Source of the DNA: Actinospineispora eucalypti
GTDB taxonomy: Bacteria; Actinomycetota; Actinomycetes; Mycobacteriales; Pseudonocardiaceae
Direction: 5' to 3'
Length of the DNA: 64,000 nucleotides
NCBI GenBank assembly: GCA_014208095.1
Contig: JACHMT010000007.1
Coordinates: 62,001 to 126,000, forward strand
The position numbers were made by a program, and so were the translations under genes. Below are positions 16,215 to 24,056 of the stretch, piece by piece. The notes under the pieces are model-generated. The model was not told the DNA's origin. It did no database searches and saw nothing but the letters and a program-made list of their open reading frames with translations. Positions within the stretch are counted from its first letter, which is position 1; each line of letters begins with the position of its first letter.

Positions 16215-16336
16215 GCTCGTCGAAGCGAACCCCGGGGAGCCGCCACCTGCCGGCTACGCTTCGCAACCCGACGCGACGGGCGACGCCCCAGCCGACAGAC
16301 CACCCGGCCGGCGCCGTCCAAGCCGATCTTGAAATC
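16215..16336 (-). repeat. Arm of the dispersed long inverted-repeat family (copy 1, single arm)
   Basis: Read on the minus strand this starts AAGATCGGCTTGGACGG, the same terminal signature as the elements at 34724-35165 and 52384-52880. It continues into GAAGCGTAGCCGG and GTGGCGGCT-CCCCGGG, which align with 34883-34917 in the second copy. No matching inverted arm was found upstream, so it looks like a solo or degenerate copy. Confidence 0.65.
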
Positions 16337-16540
16337 CGGCGTCGCGCACCGATCGACGCGGATTCGGGCTTACTCGTCTAGTCGCACCCGCACCACCACC
16401 GACCGGACGGGCGGCCCGATCGAGTTCTCCCACGACCTCTTCCGGGCCGACCGCACCCGCATAGTCGTCCACACCCCCGCCCCCGAACCCGGCACGCCCA
16501 CCACCCCCCGCCCCGGCATCCAAATCCTCACCCCCACCCC

Positions 16541-16605
16541 CTGATTCAGTGCCTCCAGCACCCCGATTCAGTGCCTTCAGCACCCTGATTCGGTCACTCC
16601 AGCAG
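16541..16605. repeat. 22-bp tandem repeat, three units, overlapping the lysR 3' end
   Basis: Units 16541-16562, 16563-16584 and 16585-16605 read on the minus strand as GTGCTGGAGGCACTGAATCA, GTGCTGAAGGCACTGAATCG and GTGCTGGAGTGACCGAATCA (first 20 bases of each). The last unit contains the final codons and stop of the LysR gene. The same motif family recurs at 27708-27751. Confidence 0.85.
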
Positions 16606-17487
16606 TCGGCCCGTGAGCAGGTGTAGGAGCAACGTGACCGGGGGCCAGGTGGACCGGCCGTGGCGGGTGACCGCGTAGGCGCGCAGGCGCACTTCGGGAC
16701 CGCTCAGGTGGAGCAGGCGGATGCCGGGGCGCGCGGGGCGGTCGGCGGGCAGCAGGCCGACTCCGAAGCCGGCCAGGATCAGCTCCTCCACCAGGTCCAG
16801 GCTGTCCGCCTCATGGGTCAGCCTGGGCTCGAACCCGGCCATCGAGCTGAGCGTGCGCACCACGCGCTCGTCCGCCGGGTTGCGCGAGTTCCCGATCCAG
16901 TCGTATCTCCGGAACGCGCGGAAGACCGCCGGGGTGTCGCCGTCGCGCGGCGCCCTCGGCCCGGCGGGCACCGCCAGCCCCCAGGGCGTCGACCACAGCG
17001 GGGTGACCGCCAGCCCGGTGTCGAACACCGCCGGGGCCAGGTTGTAGTCGTAGGTGAGCGCCAGGTCCACGTCGTTGCCGGCGAGCAGGGCCAGCGCCTC
17101 GGCCGGCTCGTGCTCGTACATGATCAGCCGGACGTTCGGGTGGCTCTCCCCCAGCGAGGCGGCCACCGGTAACAACGACCGGCGGATCGCGGTGGCGAAC
17201 CCGGAAACCCGCACGGTGCCGGCCGGGTCGGCGCCCGGGTCCAGGTCGGCCTGGGCGGCCTCGATCGCGGCCAGGATGGTCACCGCGTGCGCGGCCAGCC
17301 GGCGTCCGGCCGGGGTCAGCCGCACGCGGCGGCCTTCCGGCTCCACCAGGACCGCCCCGGTCTCCCGGCCGAGCACGGCGATCTGCTGTGACACGGTCGA
17401 CGTCGTGGTGCCGAGGGCGTCCGCGACCGCACGCATCGACCCGAGCCGGGCCAGTTCCAGCAGATAGCGCAGCCGCCGGCTGTCCAT
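16594..17487 (-). CDS. LysR-family transcriptional regulator
   Basis: 297 residues from ATG 17487. The N-terminal LTTR wHTH is at 1-60 (MDSRRLRYLLELARLGSMRAVADALGTTTSTVSQQIAVLGRETGA), followed by a substrate-binding domain (about 88-290). It is divergent from an EamA-type exporter with 64 bp in between containing TTCGCGAA (17506-17513), so it probably controls that exporter in response to the exported metabolite. The stop lies inside a 22-bp tandem repeat, so the C-terminal residues may vary between strains. Confidence 0.92.
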   Translation of the reverse strand: MDSRRLRYLLELARLGSMRAVADALGTTTSTVSQQIAVLGRETGAVLVEPEGRRVRLTPAGRRLAAHAVTILAAIEAAQADLDPGADPAGTVRVSGFATAIRRSLLPVAASLGESHPNVRLIMYEHEPAEALALLAGNDVDLALTYDYNLAPAVFDTGLAVTPLWSTPWGLAVPAGPRAPRDGDTPAVFRAFRRYDWIGNSRNPADERVVRTLSSMAGFEPRLTHEADSLDLVEELILAGFGVGLLPADRPARPGIRLLHLSGPEVRLRAYAVTRHGRSTWPPVTLLLHLLTGRLLE

Positions 17488-17551
17488 ATGGGCGATTGTG
17501 AAGAATTCGCGAACGTTTTGTCCATGATTATGAGGTGGACACGGACGATTC

Positions 17552-18445
17552 GTGCCGTGTGTACTCGAACGCGTGACCTCCTCGACGACCACGACCAGCC
17601 AGCCGGGTGACACGCGGGTCGGCGCGGGGATGGCCGTGGTGGCCATGCTGTGCGTGCAACTCGGACTGGCCGTCTCGGTCGGGCTGCTGGAACGGATCCC
17701 GCCGGAGGGCGTCGCCTGGTTGCGACTGGCGTGGGCGGGCGTGCTTTTCCTGGTCATCCTGCGGCCCCGGCCGTCCGCGTACACCCGCTCCGGCCTGCTG
17801 GCCTGCGTGGCGCTGGGCGTGGTCACCGCCGGGGTGACGCTGCTGTTCATGGCCGCCGTGGCGCGGCTGCCGCTGGGCACCGCCAGCGCGCTCGAGTTCC
17901 TCGGCCCACTGGGGGTGGCCGTGGCACGCGGGCGCGGCGGGCGGAAGGTGTGGCCGGCGCTGGCCGCGGTGGGCGTGCTGCTGCTCACCGAGCCGTGGCA
18001 CGGCACGGTGGACCCGCTGGGTGTGCTCTACGCGCTGGGCGCGGGCGCCTGCTGGGCCGGGTACATCCTGCTCACCCAGCGGGTCGGCGACGAGCTGTCC
18101 GGCCTCCACGGCCTGGCCGTCTCCATGCCGGTGGCCGGGCTGGTGGCCACGGCGATCGGCGGGTGGGCGGCGTTCGAGCACCTGAGCTGGCAGTTGCTGC
18201 TGGCCGGGCTGGGCCTGGCCCTGCTGCTCCCGGTGGTCCCGTTCGCGCTGGAGATGCTGGCACTGCGCCGGCTGACCACGTCGGCATTCGGCACGCTGAT
18301 GTGCCTGGAACCGGCCATGGCCCTGATCATCGGCCTGCTGGCCCTGCACCAGATCCCCGGGATCGCCGCCGTGATCGGCATCGCCTGCGTGGTCGTGGCC
18401 GGCATAGGCGCCGAACGCACCGGCGCCCGGACCACGCCGCACTAG
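17552..18445 (+). CDS. EamA/RhtA-family drug-metabolite exporter
   Basis: 297 residues (GTG start; GTG 17573 is an alternative). About ten hydrophobic segments in two EamA repeats: the first from about residue 24 (GMAVVAMLCVQLGLAVSVGLL), the second from about 150 (GVLYALGAGACWAGYILLTQ). The RLPLGTASALEFLGPLGVA and LRRLTTSAFGTLMCLEPAMALIIGLLAL motifs are typical of RhtA-type amino-acid/homoserine exporters. It is predicted to lie in the inner membrane and export a small metabolite. The divergent LysR regulator supports inducible efflux. The 3' end overlaps the convergent adenosine deaminase by 4 bp. Confidence 0.9.
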   Translation: MPCVLERVTSSTTTTSQPGDTRVGAGMAVVAMLCVQLGLAVSVGLLERIPPEGVAWLRLAWAGVLFLVILRPRPSAYTRSGLLACVALGVVTAGVTLLFMAAVARLPLGTASALEFLGPLGVAVARGRGGRKVWPALAAVGVLLLTEPWHGTVDPLGVLYALGAGACWAGYILLTQRVGDELSGLHGLAVSMPVAGLVATAIGGWAAFEHLSWQLLLAGLGLALLLPVVPFALEMLALRRLTTSAFGTLMCLEPAMALIIGLLALHQIPGIAAVIGIACVVVAGIGAERTGARTTPH

Positions 18446-19473
18446 ATGCCGAACTCCCGGTCCAGCTCGTCGATCTCCGCCTCGAACGCGCGACGCATCG
18501 CCGCCTTGTCCGAGTCGTCCAGCCAGGCGGCCTCCACCCCCTGCATCACCAGCCGCCGGACCAGCCCGGGCGGGTAGTCGTTCTGGGCGCAGAACTCGGC
18601 GTACTCGTTGCCGATGTCGGTGTGGAACATGGTCGGGTCGTCCGAGTTGAGCATCACCGACATGCCGGCCTCGATCATCCGGGTGATCGGGTGCGTGGTC
18701 AGGTCGGGCCAGCCGTAGACCACGGCGGTGGAGGTCGGGCAGACGGTGAACGTCACCCCCTGGTCGATGCACCGCGCCACCACGGCCGGGTCCTCCAGCG
18801 CGTGGTAGCCGTGGTCCAGCCGCTCGCAGCCGAGCAGGTCCAGGCAGGTGGTCACGTTCTTCGCCGGGCCGTCCTCGGCGCAGTGACTGGTCAGCCGCAG
18901 CCCGCCGGCCTTGGCCACCCGGTACGCCTCGACGAACTTCTCGGGAGGATCGGGGGCCTCGGCGGCGTCCATGCCCAGCCCGATCAGCTCCGGGCGGCGG
19001 TGCTCGAGCACCTCCTCGACCATCCGCCGCGCCACTTCGGGCGGGTCCTGCCGGTAGACGTCGGCGATCAGCGCGCAGCGCACCCCGAGGTCGTGCTCGG
19101 CCGCCCGGATGCCGTCCACCAGCCCGTCCATCACGGTGGCCATCGGAATGCCCCGCGCGGTGTGCAGCGTCGGGTTGAAGAACATCTCACGGTACTTCAG
19201 ATTGCCGAGCCGGACCCCGTCCTCCAGGGTCTCGTAGGCCATCCGGGCGAAGTCGTCCCGGTCGATGACCGTGGAGTTCACCGTTTTGTAGATCTCCAGG
19301 AACTCGTAGATCGTGTCGTACCGGTAGATCTGGTCGACCTCGGTGGTGGGCAGCCGGATGCTGTGCTTGCCGGCCAGCTCGACCACGGTGGCCGGCCGCA
19401 GCGTGCCCTCCACGTGGCAGTGCAGCTCGACCTTGGGCAGTTTCCTGAGGTAGCTCCGGTAGTCCCCGACCAC
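18442..19473 (-). CDS. add: Adenosine deaminase
   Basis: 343 residues. The zinc-site motif HCHVEG lies near residue 18, with the second ligand region SHCAED, the catalytic HGYHALED and the C-terminal MLNSDDP motif, all characteristic of metal-dependent adenosine/adenine deaminases. Opening KLPKVELHCHVEGTLRP and length are standard. It hydrolyses adenosine (or a closely related 6-aminopurine) to inosine plus ammonia in purine salvage. Specificity between adenosine and adenine is not fully fixed by these motifs. It stands alone between an EamA exporter and a flavin oxidase-like gene. Confidence 0.92.
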   Translation of the reverse strand: MVGDYRSYLRKLPKVELHCHVEGTLRPATVVELAGKHSIRLPTTEVDQIYRYDTIYEFLEIYKTVNSTVIDRDDFARMAYETLEDGVRLGNLKYREMFFNPTLHTARGIPMATVMDGLVDGIRAAEHDLGVRCALIADVYRQDPPEVARRMVEEVLEHRRPELIGLGMDAAEAPDPPEKFVEAYRVAKAGGLRLTSHCAEDGPAKNVTTCLDLLGCERLDHGYHALEDPAVVARCIDQGVTFTVCPTSTAVVYGWPDLTTHPITRMIEAGMSVMLNSDDPTMFHTDIGNEYAEFCAQNDYPPGLVRRLVMQGVEAAWLDDSDKAAMRRAFEAEIDELDREFGI

Positions 19474-19514
19474 CGGGCAAAACTACGGCCGGGGACTTAC
19501 CGGAGCAATACGGC

Positions 19515-19946
19515 TCAGCTCGCCCAAGGGCCGACGCCGGAGACCTTCTCCACCGTGATCCGGCCGATCAGGCCGGTGCTGGAGATCCGGTTGGGGAACG
19601 GGAAGTCGGTGCCCAGGTAGCGGTGCGACTCGCGGTCCATGAAGTCGGTCCACTTCTCGCCGAGGTCCGGCCCGGTGAAGCTGACCGTGCCCCGCACCAC
19701 CAGATGCTGGCGCAGCCCCTCCGGGGTGTTCTCGGTGTCCTCGATCATCACGGTCAGCCTCGGGTCGCGGCGCAGGTTGGCCACCTTCACCCGGCGGCCC
19801 TCCACGCCGAACAGCAGATCGTCGCCGTCACGGGAGATCCACATCATGCTCACCTGAGGCGAGCCGTCCTGGTTGAGGGTGACGAAGGTGGCGTAGCGGT
19901 CGGTCTCGAACAGGCGGTGGGCGCTGTCCGGAATCTTGGTCGGCAT
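19515..19946 (-). CDS. Pyridoxamine 5'-phosphate oxidase-fold protein (PPOX class, probably F420/FMN-dependent)
   Basis: 143 residues from ATG 19946. The split-barrel fold is recognisable from FVTLNQDGSPQVSMMWISRDGDDLLFGVEGRRVKVANLRRDPRLTVMI, the pattern of PPOX-class F420-dependent enzymes of actinobacteria (TIGR03618/03666-like). It likely binds F420 or FMN and reduces an unknown substrate. Divergent from an HxlR regulator 50 bp away, which likely controls it. Confidence 0.88.
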   Translation of the reverse strand: MPTKIPDSAHRLFETDRYATFVTLNQDGSPQVSMMWISRDGDDLLFGVEGRRVKVANLRRDPRLTVMIEDTENTPEGLRQHLVVRGTVSFTGPDLGEKWTDFMDRESHRYLGTDFPFPNRISSTGLIGRITVEKVSGVGPWAS

Positions 19947-19995
19947 GGCGCCACGGTAGGACGCCCCGTGGGAACCAGTCGGTACCCTGGGCACC

Positions 19996-20358
19996 ATGCG
20001 TGACCACGGCGGCCCCGGCGACGTGTTCCTGGCCGACTGCCCGGCCCGCCTGGCCGTGGAAGTGATCGCGGACAAGTGGTCCGTGGTGGTGGTCTACGGG
20101 CTCAGCCAGGGGCCGCGCCGGCACGGCGAGCTGATCGAGCTGATCGGCGGCATCTCCAAGAAGATGCTCACCCAGACGCTGCGCCGGCTGCAGCGCTACG
20201 GGTTGGTGGACCGGCAGGCCTACGCCGAGGTGCCGCTCCGGGTGGAGTACACGCTGACCGAGCTGGGCCAGAGCCTGATCGACCCGATCGACACCCTCAC
20301 CCGGTGGGCCGAAAATCACGGCGAGGCGCTGCTGGTCGCCGAGTCAGCGCCCGAATAA
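19996..20358 (+). CDS. HxlR-family transcriptional regulator
   Basis: 120 residues, nearly all wHTH: CPARLAVEVIADKWSVVVVYGLSQGPRRHGELIELIGGISKKMLTQTLRRLQRYGLVDRQ followed by the wing PLRVEYTLTELG. The conserved cysteine near residue 15 (ADCPARLAVEVI) occurs in many redox- or aldehyde-sensing HxlR proteins. It is divergent from the PPOX-class flavo/F420 enzyme and followed 50 bp later by a crotonase gene; either could be its target. Confidence 0.92.
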   Translation: MRDHGGPGDVFLADCPARLAVEVIADKWSVVVVYGLSQGPRRHGELIELIGGISKKMLTQTLRRLQRYGLVDRQAYAEVPLRVEYTLTELGQSLIDPIDTLTRWAENHGEALLVAESAPE

Positions 20359-20411
20359 CAGCGTTACACTCGGCTGTCCCTCCCAGCCCGCCCCGAACCC
20401 GAGGAGCGTTC

Positions 20412-21092
20412 ATGCCCGGTCTGCACCGCGTCGGCGAGGTCTTCGTACTGGACCTCGGGGACACCGAGAACCGCCTGCATCCCGACTGGCTGCGGGAGGT
20501 CAACCAGGCGCTGGACCGGGTGGAGTCGACCGAGGGGCCGCGCGCACTGGTCACCACGGCCGGCGGGAAGTTCTGGTCCAACGGCCTGGACCTGGACTGG
20601 ATCGGCCAGCACCCGGACCAGCTCAACGAGCACGTCGCCGAGGTGCACGACCTGTTGGCCAGGATGCTCGCCCTGCCCGTGCCCACGGTGGCCGCACTGC
20701 AGGGCCACGCGTTCGCCGCCGGCGCGATGCTGGCGCTGGCCCACGACTTCCGGGTGATGCGCGGCGACCGGGGGTTCTTCTGCCTGCCCGAGGTGGACAT
20801 CCACATCCCGTTCACCCCCGGGATGAGCGCACTGATCCAGGCCAAGCTGAGCCCGAAGGCGGCGCACGAGGCGATGACCACCGGCCGCCGCTACCCCGGC
20901 CCGGCCGCGCTGCAGGCGCACATCGTGGACGCCACCGCCGACGCGGACAAGGTGCTCGACGTGGCCCTCGAGCTGGCCGGACCGCTCACCGGCAAGCCGC
21001 CCGCCACCCTGGGCGTGATCAAGCAGCGCATGTACCCGGCGGCGCTGGACGCGCTGCGCGACCGCACCGCCAACGCCTTCGGACCGGCTTAG
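20412..21092 (+). CDS. Enoyl-CoA hydratase/isomerase family protein
   Basis: 226 residues from ATG 20412, preceded by GAGGAGCG. Crotonase-fold oxyanion-hole segments are visible: KFWSNGLDLDW (first CoA-carbonyl loop) and GHAFAAGAMLALAHDFRVM (second). It is shorter than typical 260-residue hydratases and resembles the Delta3,Delta2-enoyl-CoA isomerase/peroxisomal-type subgroup (FCLPEVDIHIPFTPGMSALIQAKL). It is predicted to act on an enoyl-CoA in fatty-acid or related catabolism. It is the same strand as the HxlR gene before it and convergent with a second crotonase. Confidence 0.9.
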   Translation: MPGLHRVGEVFVLDLGDTENRLHPDWLREVNQALDRVESTEGPRALVTTAGGKFWSNGLDLDWIGQHPDQLNEHVAEVHDLLARMLALPVPTVAALQGHAFAAGAMLALAHDFRVMRGDRGFFCLPEVDIHIPFTPGMSALIQAKLSPKAAHEAMTTGRRYPGPAALQAHIVDATADADKVLDVALELAGPLTGKPPATLGVIKQRMYPAALDALRDRTANAFGPA

Positions 21093-21103
21093 CGCGGCCG
21101 CCC

Positions 21104-21769
21104 TCAGAGATCCAGCGTGTCGCCGGGGTGGATGGCGGCCCGCCGGATGATCTTGGCCTTGGTCCGCCGGCTCACCCAGCGCGGGCTGGCGGCGATGGCG
21201 GCCGCCATCGCGCGCGCCTCGGGCAGCGCCGCATCGGCCGGCACAACCTTGTTGACCAGGCGCAGCTCCAGCGCCTCCGCCGCCGACACCCTCCGCCCGG
21301 TGAGCGCCAGCTCGCGGGCCATCGACCCGCCGACCAGCTCACGCAGCGGCCCGTAGACCACGTCACCGAAACCGATCTCCGGGTGCTCGAACCGGGCGTG
21401 CTCGGCGGCCACCCGCAGGTCGCACATCACGGCCAGGTCGAAGCCGCCGGCGATGGCCGGGCCGTTCACCGCGGCCACGGTGGGCGTCGGGCAGTGCAGC
21501 ACCATTCGGTGGAACCGGTCGCTGGAGTCCCAGATGCGCCGGTGCAGCGCCCGGTCGTCCTGGGCCCGGGCGAACTCACGCAGGTCGAAGCCCGCGCTGA
21601 ACACGTCACCGGTCCCCGTGATCACGATCGCCCGGACGTCCTCGCGGGCGGACAGCTCCTCCAGCGCGTCGGCGATCAGGTCGCGCAGCTCGATGGACAG
21701 CGCGTTCTTCGCCTCCGGGCGGTTGAGGGTGAGCGTGGCGACGCCGTCGGCCGCCTCGACTTCGATCAT
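21104..21769 (-). CDS. Enoyl-CoA hydratase/isomerase family protein
   Basis: 221 residues from ATG 21769. Crotonase motifs: NRPEAKNALSIELRDLI, GTGDVFSAGFDLREFA (CoA/oxyanion loop 1) and NGPAIAGGFDLAVMCDLRVA (loop 2). The glutamate-bearing EHPEIGFGDVVYGP segment keeps one of the two hydratase carboxylates (E in HPEIG); the first is not clear, so isomerase or hydrolase activity is possible. It is divergent from an HxlR regulator with a zinc-ribbon tail, 79 bp apart, which likely regulates it. Confidence 0.9.
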   Translation of the reverse strand: MIEVEAADGVATLTLNRPEAKNALSIELRDLIADALEELSAREDVRAIVITGTGDVFSAGFDLREFARAQDDRALHRRIWDSSDRFHRMVLHCPTPTVAAVNGPAIAGGFDLAVMCDLRVAAEHARFEHPEIGFGDVVYGPLRELVGGSMARELALTGRRVSAAEALELRLVNKVVPADAALPEARAMAAAIAASPRWVSRRTKAKIIRRAAIHPGDTLDL

Positions 21770-21848
21770 CGGTGATCTCCTCCGGCAGTAGGTCTCAAAT
21801 AAAGACCGACTCGGGTGTCGTGTCAAGCGACGCGCTAGCCTGCCCCTC

Positions 21849-22292
21849 ATGCCCGGGGAAGTCCGCCGGCCGCCGCCGGACCAGGACGCGGTGCTGGCCA
21901 CCCTCGCACTGGCCGGCGACCGGTGGACGTTCCTGATCCTGCGGGAGGCGTTCTTCGGCGTGCGCCGGTTCTCCGACCTGCAGCGCATCCTGGGCATCGC
22001 CCGCACGCCACTGTCCGAACGGCTCGGCCGGCTGGTCGCCGACGGGGTGTTGGAACGCGTCGCCTACCAGGAGAAACCGGTCCGCCACGAATACCGGCTG
22101 ACCGAGCTCGGCCGGGACTTCTTCCCGCTCATCGTGGAGCTGCTGCGGTTCGGCGAGCGCTGGCTGACCGAGCGACCCACGCTGCGGCTGACCCATCGGG
22201 ACTGCGGCGGCCAGGTGGTTTCCCAGGTGCGCTGCGCCCGCTGCGGCGAACCGGTCGACGCGCACGGCAGCGAGCCGGAGCAGCTGCCCTAA
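21849..22292 (+). CDS. HxlR-family regulator with C-terminal zinc ribbon
   Basis: 147 residues. The wHTH spans about 12-95 (LALAGDRWTFLILREAFFGVRRFSDLQRILGIARTPLSERLGRLV ... RHEYRLTELG). The tail has CGGQVVSQVRCARCGEPV, a Cys4 zinc-ribbon-like element that matches the one in the HxlR protein at 5109-5552, so the two are close relatives sharing an unusual extension. It is divergent from the crotonase gene and its likely regulator. Confidence 0.9.
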   Translation: MPGEVRRPPPDQDAVLATLALAGDRWTFLILREAFFGVRRFSDLQRILGIARTPLSERLGRLVADGVLERVAYQEKPVRHEYRLTELGRDFFPLIVELLRFGERWLTERPTLRLTHRDCGGQVVSQVRCARCGEPVDAHGSEPEQLP

Positions 22293-23053
22293 CGTCCGGC
22301 TTCGGCGGTGATGGTGCCCCACACGTGGGTGAGGGTGCGCACGCCGTCGCGCCGCTCGGGCCGCAGCCCGGTCGACGGGCCGCCGGCCAGCTCGGCGTCG
22401 AGGGTGCGGCGGATCTCCACGCGGTCTCCCTCCGGGGTCTGGCTGCGCGTCATCCAGTCCTCGAGGTCCAGCGGGTTCGGCCGGCTGGTCGTGCCGGTCA
22501 CGGTGGCGCCGGCCGCGCGCAGCAGCCCGTGGATCTCCTCGGCGGTGAGCGTGCGGTTGTGGCTGGGGTCGCGCAGCCGTTCGACGCGGGTGTTCTCCTC
22601 GGCCACCCCGGGTCCCTGGAGCAGCATGTCGGAGACGCCGATCCGGCCGCCCGGCCGGCACACCCGCACCATCTCGCGCACCACCGCGGCCGCGTCCGCT
22701 ACCTGGTGCAGGGTCAACCGGCAGGCGACCAGGTCGAACTGGTCATCCAGCCAGGGCAGCGCGGTGGCGTCGCCGCGCAGGAAGGTGATGTTGCGCAGGC
22801 CGGCCGCGCGGGCCAGCCGGTCCCCCTGGGCCAGCATCTCCGGTGTCAGGTCCAGCGCCGACACGTGCCCGACGTGCGGCGCCAGCGCCCGCCCCAGATG
22901 CGCCGCGCCCGCCGCGACATCCAGAACCTGCATGCCGGGGCGGGGTCCGAGCTGCTGGACGATCCACTCCAGGCCGCTAGTCGCGAACCCGGTGTCGGTG
23001 AACGTCTCCGCCTGCAGCCGGAACTGCTCCAGAATCCGGTCGTTGTGGCTCAC
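22289..23053 (-). CDS. Class I SAM-dependent methyltransferase
   Basis: 254 residues from GTG 23053 (VSHNDRILEQFRLQAETF, the common opening for this ubiquinone/menaquinone-methyltransferase-like group). SAM-binding motif I is VLDVAAGAAHLGRALAPH; motif II/III are DLTPEMLAQ and GDATALPWLDDQFDLVACRLTLHQV. The substrate is unknown; the fold is shared by UbiE-like and arsenite or small-molecule methyltransferases. The start lies 77 bp inside the 3' end of the upstream EamA gene in another frame, so translational coupling is likely, unless the exporter reading is shorter in reality. Confidence 0.85.
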   Translation of the reverse strand: MSHNDRILEQFRLQAETFTDTGFATSGLEWIVQQLGPRPGMQVLDVAAGAAHLGRALAPHVGHVSALDLTPEMLAQGDRLARAAGLRNITFLRGDATALPWLDDQFDLVACRLTLHQVADAAAVVREMVRVCRPGGRIGVSDMLLQGPGVAEENTRVERLRDPSHNRTLTAEEIHGLLRAAGATVTGTTSRPNPLDLEDWMTRSQTPEGDRVEIRRTLDAELAGGPSTGLRPERRDGVRTLTHVWGTITAEAGR

Positions 23054-23960
23054 CGGATGATTGTCGGCCAACGGTTTGCCCGGCCACCAGCGCGAGCAGC
23101 GCGACGGCCAGCCCGACCGTCTGCCCGGCGGTGAGGAACTCACCCAGGATCACCAGGCCGGCCAGCGTCGCGGTCAGCGGGTTGGCCAGGCCGAGCAGCG
23201 AGACAGTGGTCGGGGTGAGCCGCTCGATGCCCCGGAACCAGAGCCAGTAGCTGATAGCGCCGCCGATGGTGGCCAGGTAGAGGTAGCCGAGCAGGTTTGC
23301 CCCGGTCAGCGTGTCCGGCAGCCCCTCGAAGGCCAGCGTGAACGGCGCGAGCAGCAGCCCGCCGAGGGTCATCTGCCAGCCGGCGCTCATCAGCGGCGAC
23401 CCCGGGCTGCCCCACCGCTTGGCCAGCACGATCCCGAACCCCAGCATCCCGGTGGCCACCACCATGGCGACCAGCGCCAGCGGGTCCAGGTGGGCCTTTG
23501 CGCCGAGCGTCATCAGCGCCACGCCGAGCACTCCGACCAGCGCGGCCAGCAACTGGCCGACCGGCGTCCGGGTGCGCAGCAGCAACCAGGCGAAACCGGC
23601 CACCAGCAGCGGCTGAACGGTGCTGACCGTGGCCGCCACGCCGCCGGGCAGCCGGTAGGCGGCGAAGAACAGCAGCGGGAAGAAGGCCCCGAAGTTGAGC
23701 ACGCCGAGCACGGTGAACCGCCACCACCAGGTCGGCGAAGGCGGCATCCGGCGCACCAGCAGGATGATCAGCAGGCCGGCCGGCAGCGCGCGCAACACCG
23801 CTGCCAGGAGCGGGCGGTCCGGCGGGAGCAGGGTCGCGGTCACCACGTACGTGGTGCCCCAGCTGATCGGGGTGAGCATGGTCAGGAGCTGATCGACAAT
23901 GCGTTCGGGCCGCACCGTCGCCGGGCTGGCCGTTACCGAACTGACCGTGGCCGTGGTCAC
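22977..23960 (-). CDS. EamA-family transporter (DMT superfamily)
   Basis: 327 residues from GTG 23960, chosen because GAGGGG lies seven bases upstream; an ATG 78 bp earlier keeps the frame but lies in the operator region. Ten predicted membrane helices in two EamA units, for example LLAAVLRALPAGLLIILLVRR and LLGLANPLTATLAGLVILGEFLTAGQTVGLAVALLALVAGQ. The last 30 residues (GRQSSGEPQRPDSGA...) are polar and overlap the methyltransferase gene. Divergent from a MarR regulator with two MarR-type palindromes in the gap, so it is probably an inducible exporter of a small compound. Confidence 0.9.
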   Translation of the reverse strand: MTTATVSSVTASPATVRPERIVDQLLTMLTPISWGTTYVVTATLLPPDRPLLAAVLRALPAGLLIILLVRRMPPSPTWWWRFTVLGVLNFGAFFPLLFFAAYRLPGGVAATVSTVQPLLVAGFAWLLLRTRTPVGQLLAALVGVLGVALMTLGAKAHLDPLALVAMVVATGMLGFGIVLAKRWGSPGSPLMSAGWQMTLGGLLLAPFTLAFEGLPDTLTGANLLGYLYLATIGGAISYWLWFRGIERLTPTTVSLLGLANPLTATLAGLVILGEFLTAGQTVGLAVALLALVAGQTVGRQSSGEPQRPDSGAVPAAGGDVHRHRVRD

Positions 23961-23980
23961 CAGAAATCCCCTCACTGATA

Positions 23981-24029
23981 ATCTTAACGTCGAGATACAT
24001 GACACCATCCGAGATGTCTTGATTTCAAG
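23981..24029. promoter_or_regulatory. MarR-type operators between eamA and marR
   Basis: ATCTTAACGTCGAGAT (23981-23996, 12 of 16 positions symmetric) and CTTGA-TT-TCAAG (24018-24029, perfect 5+2+5 palindrome). Both have the ATCTT/CTTGA..TCAAG look of MarR-family sites and occupy the 96-bp divergent spacer. Confidence 0.7.
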
Positions 24030-24056
24030 TCTCTTCACATTGAGAGGAGTGTCACG

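Larger units (their letters stand above)
15711..16593. other. Non-coding, repeat-rich interval of 880 bp
   Basis: No open frame here looks like a protein: the candidates are low-complexity Pro/Arg/Thr readings without RBS or domain. The interval holds a terminator (15721-15745), two adjacent strong hairpins (15832-15848 and 15851-15879), an arm related to the long inverted-repeat elements (16215-16336) and a 22-bp tandem repeat that runs into the lysR stop (16541-16605). The intervening stretch (15880-16215) has only short inverted repeats such as CACTCA-GGG-TGAGTG near 16160-16175. Confidence 0.7.

Noticed and set aside
15978..16544. 188-codon frame in the 15.7-16.6 kb gap
   Set aside because: Translation is Arg/Thr/Pro rich without recognisable fold, no RBS, and it runs through the inverted-repeat arm.
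16541..16605. Possible CRISPR array
   Set aside because: The 22-bp units are directly contiguous with no unique spacers and no cas genes exist in the window.
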